In this document: piece after piece, positions 22,181 through 34,603 of the stretch
Layout of the letters: each line of letters opens with the position of its first letter
Numbering within the stretch: the stretch's first letter is position 1
The notes under the pieces: generated by a model
What the model was told of the DNA's origin: nothing
The model's input: the letters and a program-made list of their open reading frames with translations, nothing else
Database searches by the model: none
Source of the DNA: Litoditis marina
Taxonomy: Eukaryota; Nematoda; Chromadorea; Rhabditida; Rhabditidae
DNA: 64,000 nucleotides
Reading direction: 5' to 3'
Assembly: GCA_964036275.1 (NCBI GenBank)
Contig: OZ038439.1
Location: 7,415,169-7,479,168 of the forward strand
Translations under genes and position numbers: made by a program

Positions 22181-22497
22181 AAATTTTTAGTTTTGTTCGC
22201 TTTTTGCAAGTGGTACTCCCAACATACACAATACTAATCAGAGAACACGTACGATAGATTTTGCAGAAAGATTCTGTAAACTTACCCTATATTTGGTTGA
22301 AATGTATGGAAAACTCAAAGAACCTGACATTGTGTTTCCTTTAGGTGAGTGTTATCGCCTAAAAAACATTTTGAGCGCAATTGTCTTGTAATATGGTTAC
22401 TCAAAAGTGGGGTAGACTAAAGATAACCAGTAACCGTGTTCAACTGATTCAATATCTGCCCCCTCATGTCCCTTGTGGAGCGCCACATTCAACCAGC

Positions 22498-22569
22498 GGC
22501 CGGATGGTCTAGGGGTATGATTCTCGCTTTGGGTGCGAGAGGTCCCGGGTTCGAATCCCGGTTCGGCCC
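22498..22569 (+). tRNA. tRNA-Pro (TGG) in a CGG slot
   Basis: Anticodon 22530-22532. First of two consecutive 389-bp half-units. Confidence 0.95.
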
Positions 22570-22886
22570 AAATTTTTAGTTTTGTTCGCTTTTTGCAAGT
22601 GGTACTCCCAACATACACAATACTAATCAGAGAACACGTACGATAGATTTTGCAGAAAGATTCTGTAAACTTACCCTATATTTGGTTGAAATGTATGGAA
22701 AACTGAAAGAACCTGACATTGTGTTTCCTTTAGGTGAGTGTTATCGCCTAAAAAACATTTTGAGCGCAATTGTCTTGTAATATGGTTACTCAAAAGTGGG
22801 GTAGACTAAAGATAACCAGTAACCGTGTTCAACTGATTCAATATCTGCCCCCTCATGTCCCTTGTGGAGCGCCACATTCAACCAGC

Positions 22887-22958
22887 GGCCGGATGGTCTA
22901 GAGGTATGATTCTCGCTTCGGGTGCGAGAGGTCCCGGGTTCGATTCCCGGTTCGGCCC
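22887..22958 (+). tRNA. tRNA-Pro (CGG) with TGG-type 3' flank
   Basis: Anticodon 22919-22921. Second consecutive 389-bp half-unit; crossover after gene position 58. Confidence 0.95.
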
Positions 22959-23275
22959 AAATTTTTAGTTTTGTTCGCTTTTTGCAAGTGGTACTCCCAA
23001 CATACACAATACTAATCAGAGAACACGTACGATAGATTTTGCAGAAAGATTCTGTAAACTTACCCTATATTTGGTTGAAATGTATGGAAAACTGAAAGAA
23101 CCTGACATTGTGTTTCCTTTAGGTGAGTGTTATCGCCTAAAAAACATTTTGAGCGCAATTGTCTTGTAATATGGTTACTCAAAAGTGGGGTAGACTAAAG
23201 ATAACCAGTAACCGTGTTCAACTGATTCAATATCTGCCCCCTCATGTCCCTTGTGGAGCGCCACATTCAACCAGC

Positions 23276-23347
23276 GGCCGGATGGTCTAGAGGTATGATT
23301 CTCGCTTCGGGTGCGAGAGGTCCCGGGTTCGATTCCCGGTTCGGCCC
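23276..23347 (+). tRNA. tRNA-Pro (CGG)
   Basis: Standard copy; anticodon 23308-23310. Confidence 0.96.
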
Positions 23348-23669
23348 AAATTTTTTATACCGCAATTCTATTACACAGTGACAGAGAGCTGGGTTGAATG
23401 ATCGTTTTGCTACTTTTCATTGAGACCGTTCACGAAACTGCTCAGATTGAGAGGAATAATAGAAAATAATACAAACCGGTAATTACAAAGGTAAGTGGAG
23501 TGTTAATTGGTGTTTTGTTGCGCAAGTGCTAAAGGTCTATACGTTACCTTCTTTTCAATTACGCTAAACTAACTGGAAAAAGTACAATTTCCCGAATTGG
23601 TTGAGAATTGAATGCAGACAGAAACTGGAATTCCGCTCGGGTGTCCGATGCTAAGCGCTCTCATAACAT

Positions 23670-23741
23670 GGCCGGATGGTCTAGGGGTATGATTCTCGCT
23701 TTGGGTGCGAGAGGTCCCGGGTTCGAATCCCGGTTCGGCCC
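23670..23741 (+). tRNA. tRNA-Pro (TGG)
   Basis: Standard copy; anticodon 23702-23704. Confidence 0.96.
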
Positions 23742-24058
23742 AAATTTTTAGTTTTGTTCGCTTTTTGCAAGTGGTACTCCCAACATACACAATACTAATC
23801 AGAGAACACGTACGATAGATTTTGCAGAAAGATTCTGTAAACTTACCCTATTTTTGGTTGAAATGTATGGAAAACTGAAAGAACCTGACATTGTGTTTCC
23901 TTTAGGAGAGTGTTATCGCCTAAAAAACATTTTGAGCGCAATTGTCTTGTAATATGGTTACTCAAAAGTGGGGTAGACTAGAGATAACCAGTAACCGTGT
24001 TCAACTGATTCAATATCTGCCCCCTCATGTCCCTTGTGGAGCGCCACATTCAACCAGC

Positions 24059-24130
24059 GGCCGGATGGTCTAGAGGTATGATTCTCGCTTCGGGTGCGAG
24101 AGGTCCCGGGTTCGATTCCCGGTTCGGCCC
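24059..24130 (+). tRNA. tRNA-Pro (CGG)
   Basis: Standard copy; anticodon 24091-24093. Confidence 0.96.
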
Positions 24131-24452
24131 AAATTTTTTATACCGCAATTCTATTACACAGTGACAGAGAGCTGGGTTGAATGATCGTGTTGCTACTTTT
24201 CATTGAGACCGTTCACGAAACTGCTCAGATTGAGAGGAATAATAGAAAATAATACAAACCGGTAATTACAAAAGTAAGTGGAGTGTTAATTGGTGTTTTG
24301 TTGCGCAAGTGCTAAAGGTCTATACGTTACCTTCTTTTCAATTACGCTAAACTAACTGGAAAAAGTACAATTTCCCGAATTGGTTGAGAATTGAATGCAG
24401 ACAGAAACTGGAATTCCGCTCGGGTGTCCGATGCTAAGCGCTCTCATAACAT

Positions 24453-24524
24453 GGCCGGATGGTCTAGGGGTATGATTCTCGCTTTGGGTGCGAGAGGTCC
24501 CGGGTTCGAATCCCGGTTCGGCCC
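24453..24524 (+). tRNA. tRNA-Pro (TGG)
   Basis: Standard copy; anticodon 24485-24487. Confidence 0.96.
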
Positions 24525-24841
24525 AAATTTTTAGTTTTGTTCGCTTTTTGCAAGTGGTACTCCCAACATACACAATACTAATCAGAGAACACGTACGATA
24601 GATTTTGCAGAAAGATTCTGTAAACTTACCCTATTTTTGGTTGAAATGTATGGAAAACTGAAAGAACCTGACATTGTGTTTCCTTTAGGAGAGTGTTATC
24701 GCCTAAAAAACATTTTGAGCGCAATTGTCTTGTAATATGGTTACTCAAAAGTGGGGTAGACTAGAGATAACCAGTAACCGTGTTCAACTGATTCAATATC
24801 TGCCCCCTCATGTCCCTTGTGGAGCGCCACATTCAACCAGC

Positions 24842-24913
24842 GGCCGGATGGTCTAGAGGTATGATTCTCGCTTCGGGTGCGAGAGGTCCCGTGTTCGATT
24901 CCCGGTTCGGCCC
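24842..24913 (+). tRNA. tRNA-Pro (CGG), T51 variant
   Basis: Anticodon 24874-24876. G51 is T (CCCGTGTTCG), which breaks a T-stem pair and the first B-box base, so transcription is likely reduced. Confidence 0.85.
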
Positions 24914-25235
24914 AAATTTTTTATACCGCAATTCTATTACACAGTGACAGAGAGCTGGGTTGAATGATCGTTTTGCTACTTTTCATTGAGACCGTTCACG
25001 AAACTGCTCAGATTGAGAGGAATAATAGAAAATAATACAAACCGGTAATTACAAAAGTAAGTGGAGTGTTAATTGGTGTTTTGTTGCGCAAGTGCTAAAG
25101 GTCTATACGTTACCTTCTTTTCAATTACGCTAAACTAACTGGAAAAAGTACAATTTCCCGAATTGGTTGAGAATTGAATGCAGACAGAAACTGGAATTCC
25201 GCTCGGGTGTCCGATGCTAAGCGCTCTCATAACAT

Positions 25236-25307
25236 GGCCGGATGGTCTAGGGGTATGATTCTCGCTTTGGGTGCGAGAGGTCCCGGGTTCGAATCCCGGT
25301 TCGGCCC
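25236..25307 (+). tRNA. tRNA-Pro (TGG), 489-bp unit
   Basis: Standard gene; anticodon 25268-25270. Confidence 0.96.
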
Positions 25308-25724
25308 AAATTTTTAGTTTTGTTCGCTTTTTGCAAGTGGTACTCCCAACATACACAATACTAATCAGAGAACACGTACGATAGATTTTGCAGAAAGATT
25401 CTGTAAACTATATACCGCAATTCTATTACACAGTGACAGAGAGCTGGGTTGAATGATCGTTTTGCTACTTTTCATTGAGACCGTTCACGAAACTGCTCAG
25501 ATTGAGAGGAATAATAGAAAATAATACAAACCGGTAATTACAAAAGTAAGTGGAGTGTTAATTGGTGTTTTGTTGCGCAAGTGCTAAAGGTCTATACGTT
25601 ACCTTCTTTTCAATTACGCTAAACTAACTGGAAAAAGTACAATTTCCCGAATTGGTTGACAATTGAATGCAGACAGAAACTGGAATTCCGCTCGGGTGTC
25701 CGATGCTAAGCGCTCTCATAACAT

Positions 25725-25796
25725 GGCCGGATGGTCTAGGGGTATCATTCTCGCTTTGGGTGCGAGAGGTCCCGGGTTCGAATCCCGGTTCGGCCC
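25725..25796 (+). tRNA. tRNA-Pro (TGG), C22 variant
   Basis: Anticodon 25757-25759. G22 is C (GGTATCATTC), which removes the C12-G22 pair of the D stem. Confidence 0.9.
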
Positions 25797-26114
25797 AAAT
25801 TTTTAGTTTTGTTCGCTTTTTGCAAGTGGTACTCCCAACATACACAATACTAATCAGAGAACACGTACGATAGATTTTGCAGAAAGATTCTGTAAACTTA
25901 CCCTATTTTTGGTTGAAATGTATGGAAAACTGAAAGAACCTGACATTGTGTTTCCTTTAGGAGAGTGTTATCGCCTAAAAAAACATTTTGAGCGCAATTG
26001 TCTTGTAATATGGTTACTCAAAAGTGGGGTAGACTAGAGATAACCAGTAACCGTGTTCAACTGATTCAATATCTGCCCCCTCATGTCCCTTGTGGAGCGC
26101 CACATTCAACCAGC

Positions 26115-26186
26115 GGCCGGATGGTCTAGAGGTATGATTCTCGCTTCGGGTGCGAGAGGTCCCGGGTTCGATTCCCGGTTCGGCCC
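26115..26186 (+). tRNA. tRNA-Pro (CGG)
   Basis: Standard gene; anticodon 26147-26149. The upstream spacer has one extra A. Confidence 0.96.
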
Positions 26187-26508
26187 AAATTTTTTATACC
26201 GCAATTCTATTACACAGTGACAGAGAGCTGGGTTGAATGATCGTTTTGCTACTTTTCATTGAGACCGTTCACGAAACTGCTCAGATTGAGAGGAATAATA
26301 GAAAATAATACAAACCGGTAATTACAAAAGTAAGTGGAGTGTTAATTGGTGTTTTGTTGCGCAAGTGCTAAAGGTCTATACGTTACCTTCTTTTCAATTA
26401 CGCTAAACTAACTGGAAAAAGTACAATTTCCCGAATTGGTTGAGAATTGAATGCAGACAGAAACTGGAATTCCGCTCGGGTGTCCGATGCTAAGCGCTCT
26501 CATAACAT

Positions 26509-26580
26509 GGCCGGATGGTCTAGGGGTATGATTCTCGCTTTGGGTGCGAGAGGTCCCGGGTTCGATTCCCGGTTCGGCCC
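26509..26580 (+). tRNA. tRNA-Pro (TGG/CGG chimaera, anticodon TGG)
   Basis: Anticodon 26541-26543. G16 and T33 are TGG-type, T58 and the 3' flank with T6 are CGG-type, so the crossover is between gene positions 33 and 58. It is a 394-bp half-unit, the reciprocal of the 389-bp class. Confidence 0.94.
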
Positions 26581-26902
26581 AAATTTTTTATACCGCAATT
26601 CTATTACACAGTGACAGAGAGCTGGGTTGAATGATCGTTTTGCTACTTTTCATTGAGACCGTTCACGAAACTGCTCAGATTGAGAGGAATAATAGAAAAT
26701 AATACAAACCGGTAATTATAAAAGTAAGTGGAGTGTTAATTGGTGTTTTGTTGCGCAAGTGCTAAAGGTCTATACGTTACCTTCTTTTCAATTACGCTAA
26801 ACTAACTGGAAAAAGTACAATTTCCCGAATTGGTTGAGAATTGAATGCAGACAGAAACTGGAATTCCGCTCGGGTGTCCGATGCTAAGCGCTCTCATAAC
26901 AT

Positions 26903-26974
26903 GGCCGGATGGTCTAGGGGTATGATTCTCGCTTTGGGTGCGAGAGGTCCCGGGTTCGAATCCCGGTTCGGCCC
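26903..26974 (+). tRNA. tRNA-Pro (TGG)
   Basis: Standard gene; anticodon 26935-26937. The 3' flank variant TTTTTGAAAGTGG is shared only with 28863. Confidence 0.96.
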
Positions 26975-27291
26975 AAATTTTTAGTTTTGTTCGCTTTTTG
27001 AAAGTGGTACTCCCAACATACACAATAGTAATCAGAGAACACGTACGATAGATTTTGCAGAAAGATTCTGTAAACTTACCCTATATTTGGTTGAAATGTA
27101 TGGAAAACTGAAAGAACCTGACATTGTGTTTCCTTTAGGTGAGTGTTATCGCCTAAAAAACATTTTGAGCGCAATTGTCTTGTAATATGGTTACTCAAAA
27201 GTGGGGTAGACTAGAGATAACCAGTAACCGTGTTCAACTGATTCAATATCTGCCCCCTCATGTCCCTTGTGGAGCGCCACATTCAACCAGC

Positions 27292-27363
27292 GGCCGGATG
27301 GTCTAGAGGTATGATTCTCGCTTCGGGTGCGAGAGGTCCCGGGTTCGATTCCCGGTTCGGCCC
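27292..27363 (+). tRNA. tRNA-Pro (CGG)
   Basis: Standard copy; anticodon 27324-27326. Confidence 0.96.
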
Positions 27364-27685
27364 AAATTTTTTATACCGCAATTCTATTACACAGTGACAG
27401 AGAGCTGGGTTGAATGATCGTTTTGCTACTTTTCATTGAGACCGTTCACGAAACTGCTCAGATTGAGAGGAATAATAGAAAATAATACAAACCGGTAATT
27501 ACAAAGGTAAGTGGAGTGTTAATTGGTGTTTTGTTGCGCAAGTGCTAAAGGTCTATACGTTACCTTCTTTTCAATTACGCTAAACTAACTGGAAAAAGTA
27601 CAATTTCCCGAATTGGTTGAGAATTGAATGCAGACAGAAACTGGAATTCCGCTCGGGTGTCCGATGCTAAGCGGTCTCATAACAT

Positions 27686-27757
27686 GGCCGGATGGTCTAG
27701 GGGTATGATTCTCGCTTTGGGTGCGAGAGGTCCCGGGTTCGAATCCCGGTTCGGCCC
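27686..27757 (+). tRNA. tRNA-Pro (TGG)
   Basis: Standard gene; anticodon 27718-27720. The upstream variant AAGCGGTCTC is shared with 30429 and with the 71-nt copies. Confidence 0.96.
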
Positions 27758-28074
27758 AAATTTTTAGTTTTGTTCGCTTTTTGCAAGTGGTACTCCCAAC
27801 ATACACAATACTAATCAGAGAACACGTACGATAGATTTTGCAGAAAGATTCTGTAAACTTACCCTATATTTGGTTGAAATGTATGGAAAACTGAAAGAAC
27901 CTGACATTGTGTTTCCTTTAGGTGAGTGTTATCGCCTAAAAAACATTTTGAGCGCAATTGTCTTGTAATATGGTTACTCAAAAGTGGGGTAGACTAGAGA
28001 TAACCAGTAACCGTGTTCAACTGATTCAATATCTGCCCCCTCATGTCCCTTGTGGAGCGCCACATTCAACCAGC

Positions 28075-28146
28075 GGCCGGATGGTCTAGAGGTATGATTC
28101 TCGCTTCGGGTGCGAGAGGTCCCGGGTTCGATTCCCGGTTCGGCCC
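28075..28146 (+). tRNA. tRNA-Pro (CGG)
   Basis: Standard copy; anticodon 28107-28109. Confidence 0.96.
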
Positions 28147-28468
28147 AAATTTTTTATACCGCAATTCTATTACACAGTGACAGAGAGCTGGGTTGAATGA
28201 TCGTGTTGCTACTTTTCATTGAGACCGTTCACGAAACTGCTCAGATTGAGAGGAATAATAGAAAATAATACAAACCGGTAATTACAAAAGTAAGTGGAGT
28301 GTTAATTGGTGTTTTGTTGCGCAAGTGCTAAAGGTCTATACGTTACCTTCTTTTCAATTACGCTAAACTAACTGGAAAAAGTACAATTTCCCGAATTGGT
28401 TGAGAATTGAATGCAGACAGAAACTGGAATTCCGCTCGGGTGTCCGATGCTAAGCGCTCTCATAACAT

Positions 28469-28540
28469 GGCCGGATGGTCTAGGGGTATGATTCTCGCTT
28501 TGGGTGCGAGAGGTCCCGGGTTCGAATCCCGGTTCGGCCC
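28469..28540 (+). tRNA. tRNA-Pro (TGG) with CGG-type 3' flank
   Basis: Anticodon 28501-28503. All three diagnostic bases are TGG-type but a T6 CGG-type flank follows. It is a 394-bp half-unit; crossover after gene position 58. Confidence 0.95.
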
Positions 28541-28862
28541 AAATTTTTTATACCGCAATTCTATTACACAGTGACAGAGAGCTGGGTTGAATGATCGTTT
28601 TGCTACTTTTCATTGAGACCGTTCACGAAACTGCTCAGATTGAGAGGAATAATAGAAAATAATACAAACCGGTAATTATAAAAGTAAGTGGAGTGTTAAT
28701 TGGTGTTTTGTTGCGCAAGTGCTAAAGGTCTATACGTTACCTTCTTTTCAATTACGCTAAACTAACTGGAAAAAGTACAATTTCCCGAATTGGTTGAGAA
28801 TTGAATGCAGACAGAAACTGGAATTCCGCTCGGGTGTCCGATGCTAAGCGCTCTCATAACAT

Positions 28863-28934
28863 GGCCGGATGGTCTAGGGGTATGATTCTCGCTTTGGGTG
28901 CGAGAGGTCCCGGGTTCGAATCCCGGTTCGGCCC
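28863..28934 (+). tRNA. tRNA-Pro (TGG)
   Basis: Standard gene; anticodon 28895-28897. Sister of 26903, offset 1960 bp. Confidence 0.96.
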
Positions 28935-29251
28935 AAATTTTTAGTTTTGTTCGCTTTTTGAAAGTGGTACTCCCAACATACACAATACTAATCAGAGAAC
29001 ACGTACGATAGATTTTGCAGAAAGATTCTGTAAACTTACCCTATATTTGGTTGAAATGTATGGAAAACTGAAAGAACCTGACATTGTGTTTCCTTTAGGT
29101 GAGTGTTATCGCCTAAAAAACATTTTGAGCGCAATTGTCTTGTAATATGGTTACTCAAAAGTGGGGTAGACTAGAGATAACCAGTAACCGTGTTCAACTG
29201 ATTCAATATCTGCCCCCTCATGTCCCTTGTGGAGCGCCACATTCAACCAGC

Positions 29252-29323
29252 GGCCGGATGGTCTAGAGGTATGATTCTCGCTTCGGGTGCGAGAGGTCCC
29301 GGGTTCGATTCCCGGTTCGGCCC
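29252..29323 (+). tRNA. tRNA-Pro (CGG)
   Basis: Standard copy; anticodon 29284-29286. Confidence 0.96.
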
Positions 29324-29645
29324 AAATTTTTTATACCGCAATTCTATTACACAGTGACAGAGAGCTGGGTTGAATGATCGTTTTGCTACTTTTCATTGAG
29401 ACCGTTCACGAAACTGCTCAGATTGAGAGGAATAATAGAAAATAATACAAACCGGTAATTACAAAAGTAAGTGGAGTGTTAATTGGTGTTTTGTTGCGCA
29501 AGTGCTAAAGGTCTATACGTTACCTTCTTTTCAATTACGCTAAACTAACTGGAAAAAGTACAATTTCCCGAATTGGTTGAGAATTGAATGCAGACAGAAA
29601 CTGGAATTCCGCTCGGGTGTCCGATGCTAAGCGCTCTCATGACAT

Positions 29646-29717
29646 GGCCGGATGGTCTAGGGGTATGATTCTCGCTTTGGGTGCGAGAGGTCCCGGGTTC
29701 GAATCCCGGTTCGGCCC
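29646..29717 (+). tRNA. tRNA-Pro (TGG)
   Basis: Standard copy; anticodon 29678-29680. Confidence 0.96.
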
Positions 29718-30034
29718 AAATTTTTAGTTTTGTTCGCTTTTTGCAAGTGGTACTCCCAACATACACAATACTAATCAGAGAACACGTACGATAGATTTTG
29801 CAGAAAGATTCTGTAAACTTACCCTATATTTGGTTGAAATGTATGGAAAACTCAAAGAACCTGACATTGTGTTTCCTTTAGGTGAGTGTTATCGCCTAAA
29901 AAACATTTTGAGCGCAATTGTCTTGTAATATGGTTACTCAAAAGTGGGGTAGACTAAAGATAACCAGTAACCGTGTTCAACTGATTCAATATCTGCCCCC
30001 TCATGTCCCTTGTGGAGCGCCACATTCAACCAGC

Positions 30035-30106
30035 GGCCGGATGGTCTAGAGGTATGATTCTCGCTTCGGGTGCGAGAGGTCCCGGGTTCGATTCCCGGTT
30101 CGGCCC
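30035..30106 (+). tRNA. tRNA-Pro (CGG)
   Basis: Standard copy; anticodon 30067-30069. Confidence 0.96.
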
Positions 30107-30428
30107 AAATTTTTTATACCGTAATTCTATTACACAGTGACAGAGAGCTGGGTTGAATGATCGTGTTGCTACTTTTCATTGAGACCGTTCACGAAACTGC
30201 TCAGATTGAGAGGAATAATAGAAAATAATACAAACCGGTAATTACAAAGGTAAGTGGAGTGTTAATTGGTGTTTTGTTGCGCAAGTGCTAAAGGTCTATA
30301 CGTTACCTTCTTTTCAATTACGCTAAACTAACTGGAAAAAGTACAATTTCCCGAATTGGTTGAGAATTGAATGCAGACAGAAACTGGAATTCCGCTCGGG
30401 TGTCCGATGCTAAGCGGTCTCATAACAT

Positions 30429-30500
30429 GGCCGGATGGTCTAGGGGTATGATTCTCGCTTTGGGTGCGAGAGGTCCCGGGTTCGAATCCCGGTTCGGCCC
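30429..30500 (+). tRNA. tRNA-Pro (TGG)
   Basis: Standard gene; anticodon 30461-30463. AAGCGGTCTC subtype flank. Confidence 0.96.
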
Positions 30501-30817
30501 AAATTTTTAGTTTTGTTCGCTTTTTGCAAGTGGTACTCCCAACATACACAATACTAATCAGAGAACACGTACGATAGATTTTGCAGAAAGATTCTGTAAA
30601 CTTACCCTATATTTGGTTGAAATGTATGGAAAACTGAAAGAACCTGACATTGTGTTTCCTTTAGGTGAGTGTTATCGCCTAAAAAACATTTTGAGCGCAA
30701 TTGTCTTGTAATATGGTTACTCAAAAGTGGGGTAGACTAGAGATAACCAGTAACCGTGTTCAACTGATTCAATATCTGCCCCCTCATGTCCCTTGTGGAG
30801 CGCCACATTCAACCAGC

Positions 30818-30889
30818 GGCCGGATGGTCTAGAGGTATGATTCTCGCTTCGGGTGCGAGAGGTCCCGGGTTCGATTCCCGGTTCGGCCC
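30818..30889 (+). tRNA. tRNA-Pro (CGG)
   Basis: Standard copy; anticodon 30850-30852. Confidence 0.96.
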
Positions 30890-31211
30890 AAATTTTTTAT
30901 ACCGCAATTCTATTACACAGTGACAGAGAGCTGGGTTGAATGATCGTTTTGCTACTTTTCATTGAGACCGTTCACGAAACTGCTCAGATTGAGAGGAATA
31001 ATAGAAAATAATACAAACCGGTAATTACAAAAGTAAGTGGAGTGTTAATTGGTGTTTTGTTGCGCAAGTGCTAAAGGTCTATACGTTACCTTCTTTTCAA
31101 TTACGCTAAACTAACTGGAAAAAGTACAATTTCCCGAATTGGTTGAGAATTGAATGCAGACAGAAACTGGAATTCCGCTCGGGTGTCCGATGCTAAGCGG
31201 TCTCATAACAT

Positions 31212-31282
31212 GGCCGGATGGTCTAGGGTATGATTCTCGCTTTGGGTGCGAGAGGTCCCGGGTTCGAATCCCGGTTCGGCCC
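31212..31282 (+). tRNA. tRNA-Pro (TGG), 71-nt variant, copy 1
   Basis: Anticodon 31243-31245. One G of the GGGG in the D loop is missing. The D loop can vary in length, so it may still work, but the A box is 1 nt shorter. It lies in a short unit without CGG gene. Confidence 0.9.
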
Positions 31283-31699
31283 AAATTTTTAGTTTTGTTC
31301 GCTTTTTGCAAGTGGTACTCCCAACATACACAATACTAATCAGAGAACACGTACGATAGATTTTGCAGAAAGATTCTGTAAACTATATACCGCAATTCTA
31401 TTACACAGTGACAGAGAGCTGGGTTGAATGATCGTTTTGCTACTTTTCATTGAGACCGTTCACGAAACTGCTCAGATTGAGAGGAATAATAGAAAATAAT
31501 ACAAACCGGTAATTACAAAAGTAAGTGGAGTGTTAATTGGTGTTTTGTTGCGCAAGTGCTAAAGGTCTATACGTTACCTTCTTTTCAATTACGCTAAACT
31601 AACTGGAAAAAGTACAATTTCCCGAATTGGTTGACAATTGAATGCAGACAGAAACTGGAATTCCGCTCGGGTGTCCGATGCTAAGCGCTCTCATAACAT

Positions 31700-31771
31700 G
31701 GCCGGATGGTCTAGGGGTATGATTCTCGCTTTGGGTGCGAGAGGTCCCGGGTTCGAATCCCGGTTCGGCCC
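31700..31771 (+). tRNA. tRNA-Pro (TGG)
   Basis: Standard copy; anticodon 31732-31734. Confidence 0.96.
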
Positions 31772-32088
31772 AAATTTTTAGTTTTGTTCGCTTTTTGCAA
31801 GTGGTACTCCCAACATACACAATACTAATCAGAGAACACGTACGATAGATTTTGCAGAAAGATTCTGTAAACTTACCCTATTTTTGGTTGAAATGTATGG
31901 AAAACTGAAAGAACCTGACATTGTGTTTCCTTTAGGAGAGTGTTATCGCCTAAAAAACATTTTGAGCGCAATTGTCTTGTAATATGGTTACTCAAAAGTG
32001 GGGTAGACTAGAGATAACCAGTAACCGTGTTCAACTGATTCAATATCTGCCCCCTCATGTCCCTTGTGGAGCGCCACATTCAACCAGC

Positions 32089-32160
32089 GGCCGGATGGTC
32101 TAGAGGTATGATTCTCGCTTCGGGTGCGAGAGGTCCCGGGTTCGATTCCCGGTTCGGCCC
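32089..32160 (+). tRNA. tRNA-Pro (CGG)
   Basis: Standard copy; anticodon 32121-32123. Confidence 0.96.
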
Positions 32161-32482
32161 AAATTTTTTATACCGCAATTCTATTACACAGTGACAGAGA
32201 GCTGGGTTGAATGATCGTTTTGCTACTTTTCATTGAGACCGTTCACGCAACTGCTCAGATTGAGAGGAATAATAGAAAATAATACAAACCGGTAATTACA
32301 AAAGTAAGTGGAGTGTTAATTGGTGTTTTGTTGCGCAAGTGCTAAAGGTCTATACGTTACCTTCTTTTCAATTACGCTAAACTAACTGGAAAAAGTACAA
32401 TTTCCCGAATTGGTTGAGAATTGAATGCAGACAGAAACTGGAATTCCGCTCGGGTGTCCGATGCTAAGCGCTCTCATAACAT

Positions 32483-32554
32483 GGCCGGATGGTCTAGGGG
32501 TATGATTCTCGCTTTGGGTGCGAGAGGTCCCGGGTTCGAATCCCGGTTCGGCCC
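32483..32554 (+). tRNA. tRNA-Pro (TGG)
   Basis: Standard copy; anticodon 32515-32517. Confidence 0.96.
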
Positions 32555-32871
32555 AAATTTTTAGTTTTGTTCGCTTTTTGCAAGTGGTACTCCCAACATA
32601 CACAATACTAATCAGAGAACACGTACGATAGATTTTGCAGAAAGATTCTGTAAACTTACCCTATTTTTGGTTGAAATGTATGGAAAACTGAAAGAACCTG
32701 ACATTGTGTTTCCTTTAGGTGAGTGTTATCGCCTAAAAAACATTTTGAGCGCAATTGTCTTGTAATATGGTTACTCAAAAGTGGGGTAGACTAGAGATAA
32801 CCAGTAACCGTGTTCAACTGATTCAATATCTGCCCCCTCATGTCCCTTGTGGAGCGCCACATTCAACCAGC

Positions 32872-32943
32872 GGCCGGATGGTCTAGAGGTATGATTCTCG
32901 CTTCGGGTGCGAGAGGTCCCGGGTTCGATTCCCGGTTCGGCCC
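32872..32943 (+). tRNA. tRNA-Pro (CGG)
   Basis: Standard copy; anticodon 32904-32906. Confidence 0.96.
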
Positions 32944-33265
32944 AAATTTTTTATACCGCAATTCTATTACACAGTGACAGAGAGCTGGGTTGAATGATCG
33001 TTTTGCTACTTTTCATTGAGACCGTTCACGAAACTGCTCAGATTGAGAGGAATAATAGAAAATAATACAAACCGGTAATTACAAAAGTAAGTGGAGTGTT
33101 AATTGGTGTTTTGTTGCGCAAGTGCTAAAGGTCTATACGTTACCTTCTTTTCAATTACGCTAAACTAACTGGAAAAAGTACAATTTCCCGAATTGGTTGA
33201 GAATTGAATGCAGACAGAAACTGGAATTCCGCTCGGGTGTCCGATGCTAAGCGGTCTCATAACAT

Positions 33266-33336
33266 GGCCGGATGGTCTAGGGTATGATTCTCGCTTTGGG
33301 TGCGAGAGGTCCCGGGTTCGAATCCCGGTTCGGCCC
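33266..33336 (+). tRNA. tRNA-Pro (TGG), 71-nt variant, copy 2
   Basis: Anticodon 33297-33299. Same missing D-loop G as 31212, 2054 bp further on. Confidence 0.9.
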
Positions 33337-33753
33337 AAATTTTTAGTTTTGTTCGCTTTTTGCAAGTGGTACTCCCAACATACACAATACTAATCAGAGA
33401 ACACGTACGATAGATTTTGCAGAAAGATTCTGTAAACTATATACCGCAATTCTATTACACAGTGACAGAGAGCTGGGTTGAATGATCGTTTTGCTACTTT
33501 TCATTGAGACCGTTCACGAAACTGCTCAGATTGAGAGGAATAATAGAAAATAATACAAACCGGTAATTACAAAAGTAAGTGGAGTGTTAATTGGTGTTTT
33601 GTTGCGCAAGTGCTAAAGGTCTATACGTTACCTTCTTTTCAATTACGCTAAACTAACTGGAAAAAGTACAATTTCCCGAATTGGTTGACAATTGAATGCA
33701 GACAGAAACTGGAATTCCGCTCGGGTGTCCGATGCTAAGCGCTCTCATAACAT

Positions 33754-33825
33754 GGCCGGATGGTCTAGGGGTATGATTCTCGCTTTGGGTGCGAGAGGTC
33801 CCGGGTTCGAATCCCGGTTCGGCCC
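33754..33825 (+). tRNA. tRNA-Pro (TGG)
   Basis: Standard copy; anticodon 33786-33788. Confidence 0.96.
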
Positions 33826-34142
33826 AAATTTTTAGTTTTGTTCGCTTTTTGCAAGTGGTACTCCCAACATACACAATACTAATCAGAGAACACGTACGAT
33901 AGATTTTGCAGAAAGATTCTGTAAACTTACCCTATATTTGGTTGAAATGTATGGAAAACTGAAAGAACCTGACATTGTGTTTCCTTTAGGTGAGTGGTAT
34001 CGCCTAAAAAACATTTTGAGCGCAATTGTCTTGTAATATGGTTACTCAAAAGTGGGGTAGACTAAAGATAACCAGTAACCGTGTTCAACTGATTCAATAT
34101 CTGCCCCCTCATGTCCCTTGTGGAGCGCCACATTCAACCAGC

Positions 34143-34214
34143 GGCCGGATGGTCTAGGGGTATGATTCTCGCTTTGGGTGCGAGAGGTCCCGGGTTCGAA
34201 TCCCGGTTCGGCCC
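34143..34214 (+). tRNA. tRNA-Pro (TGG) in a CGG slot
   Basis: Anticodon 34175-34177. 389-bp half-unit with a CGG-type 5' flank. Confidence 0.95.
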
Positions 34215-34531
34215 AAATTTTTAGTTTTGTTCGCTTTTTGCAAGTGGTACTCCCAACATACACAATACTAATCAGAGAACACGTACGATAGATTTTGCAG
34301 AAAGGTTCTGTAAACTTACCCTATATTTGGTTGAAATGTATGGAAAACTGAAAGAACCTGACATTGTCTTTCCTTTAGGTGAGTGTTATCGCCTAAAAAA
34401 CATTTTGAGCGCAATTGTCTTGTAATATGGTTACTCAAAAGTGGGGTAGACTAAAGATAACCAGTAACCGTGTTCAACTGATTCAATATCTGCCCCCTCA
34501 TGTCCCTTGTGGAGCGCCACATTCAACCAGC

Positions 34532-34603
34532 GGCCGGATGGTCTAGAGGTATGATTCTCGCTTCGGGTGCGAGAGGTCCCGGGTTCGATTCCCGGTTCGG
34601 CCC
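34532..34603 (+). tRNA. tRNA-Pro (CGG)
   Basis: Standard copy; anticodon 34564-34566. Confidence 0.96.
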
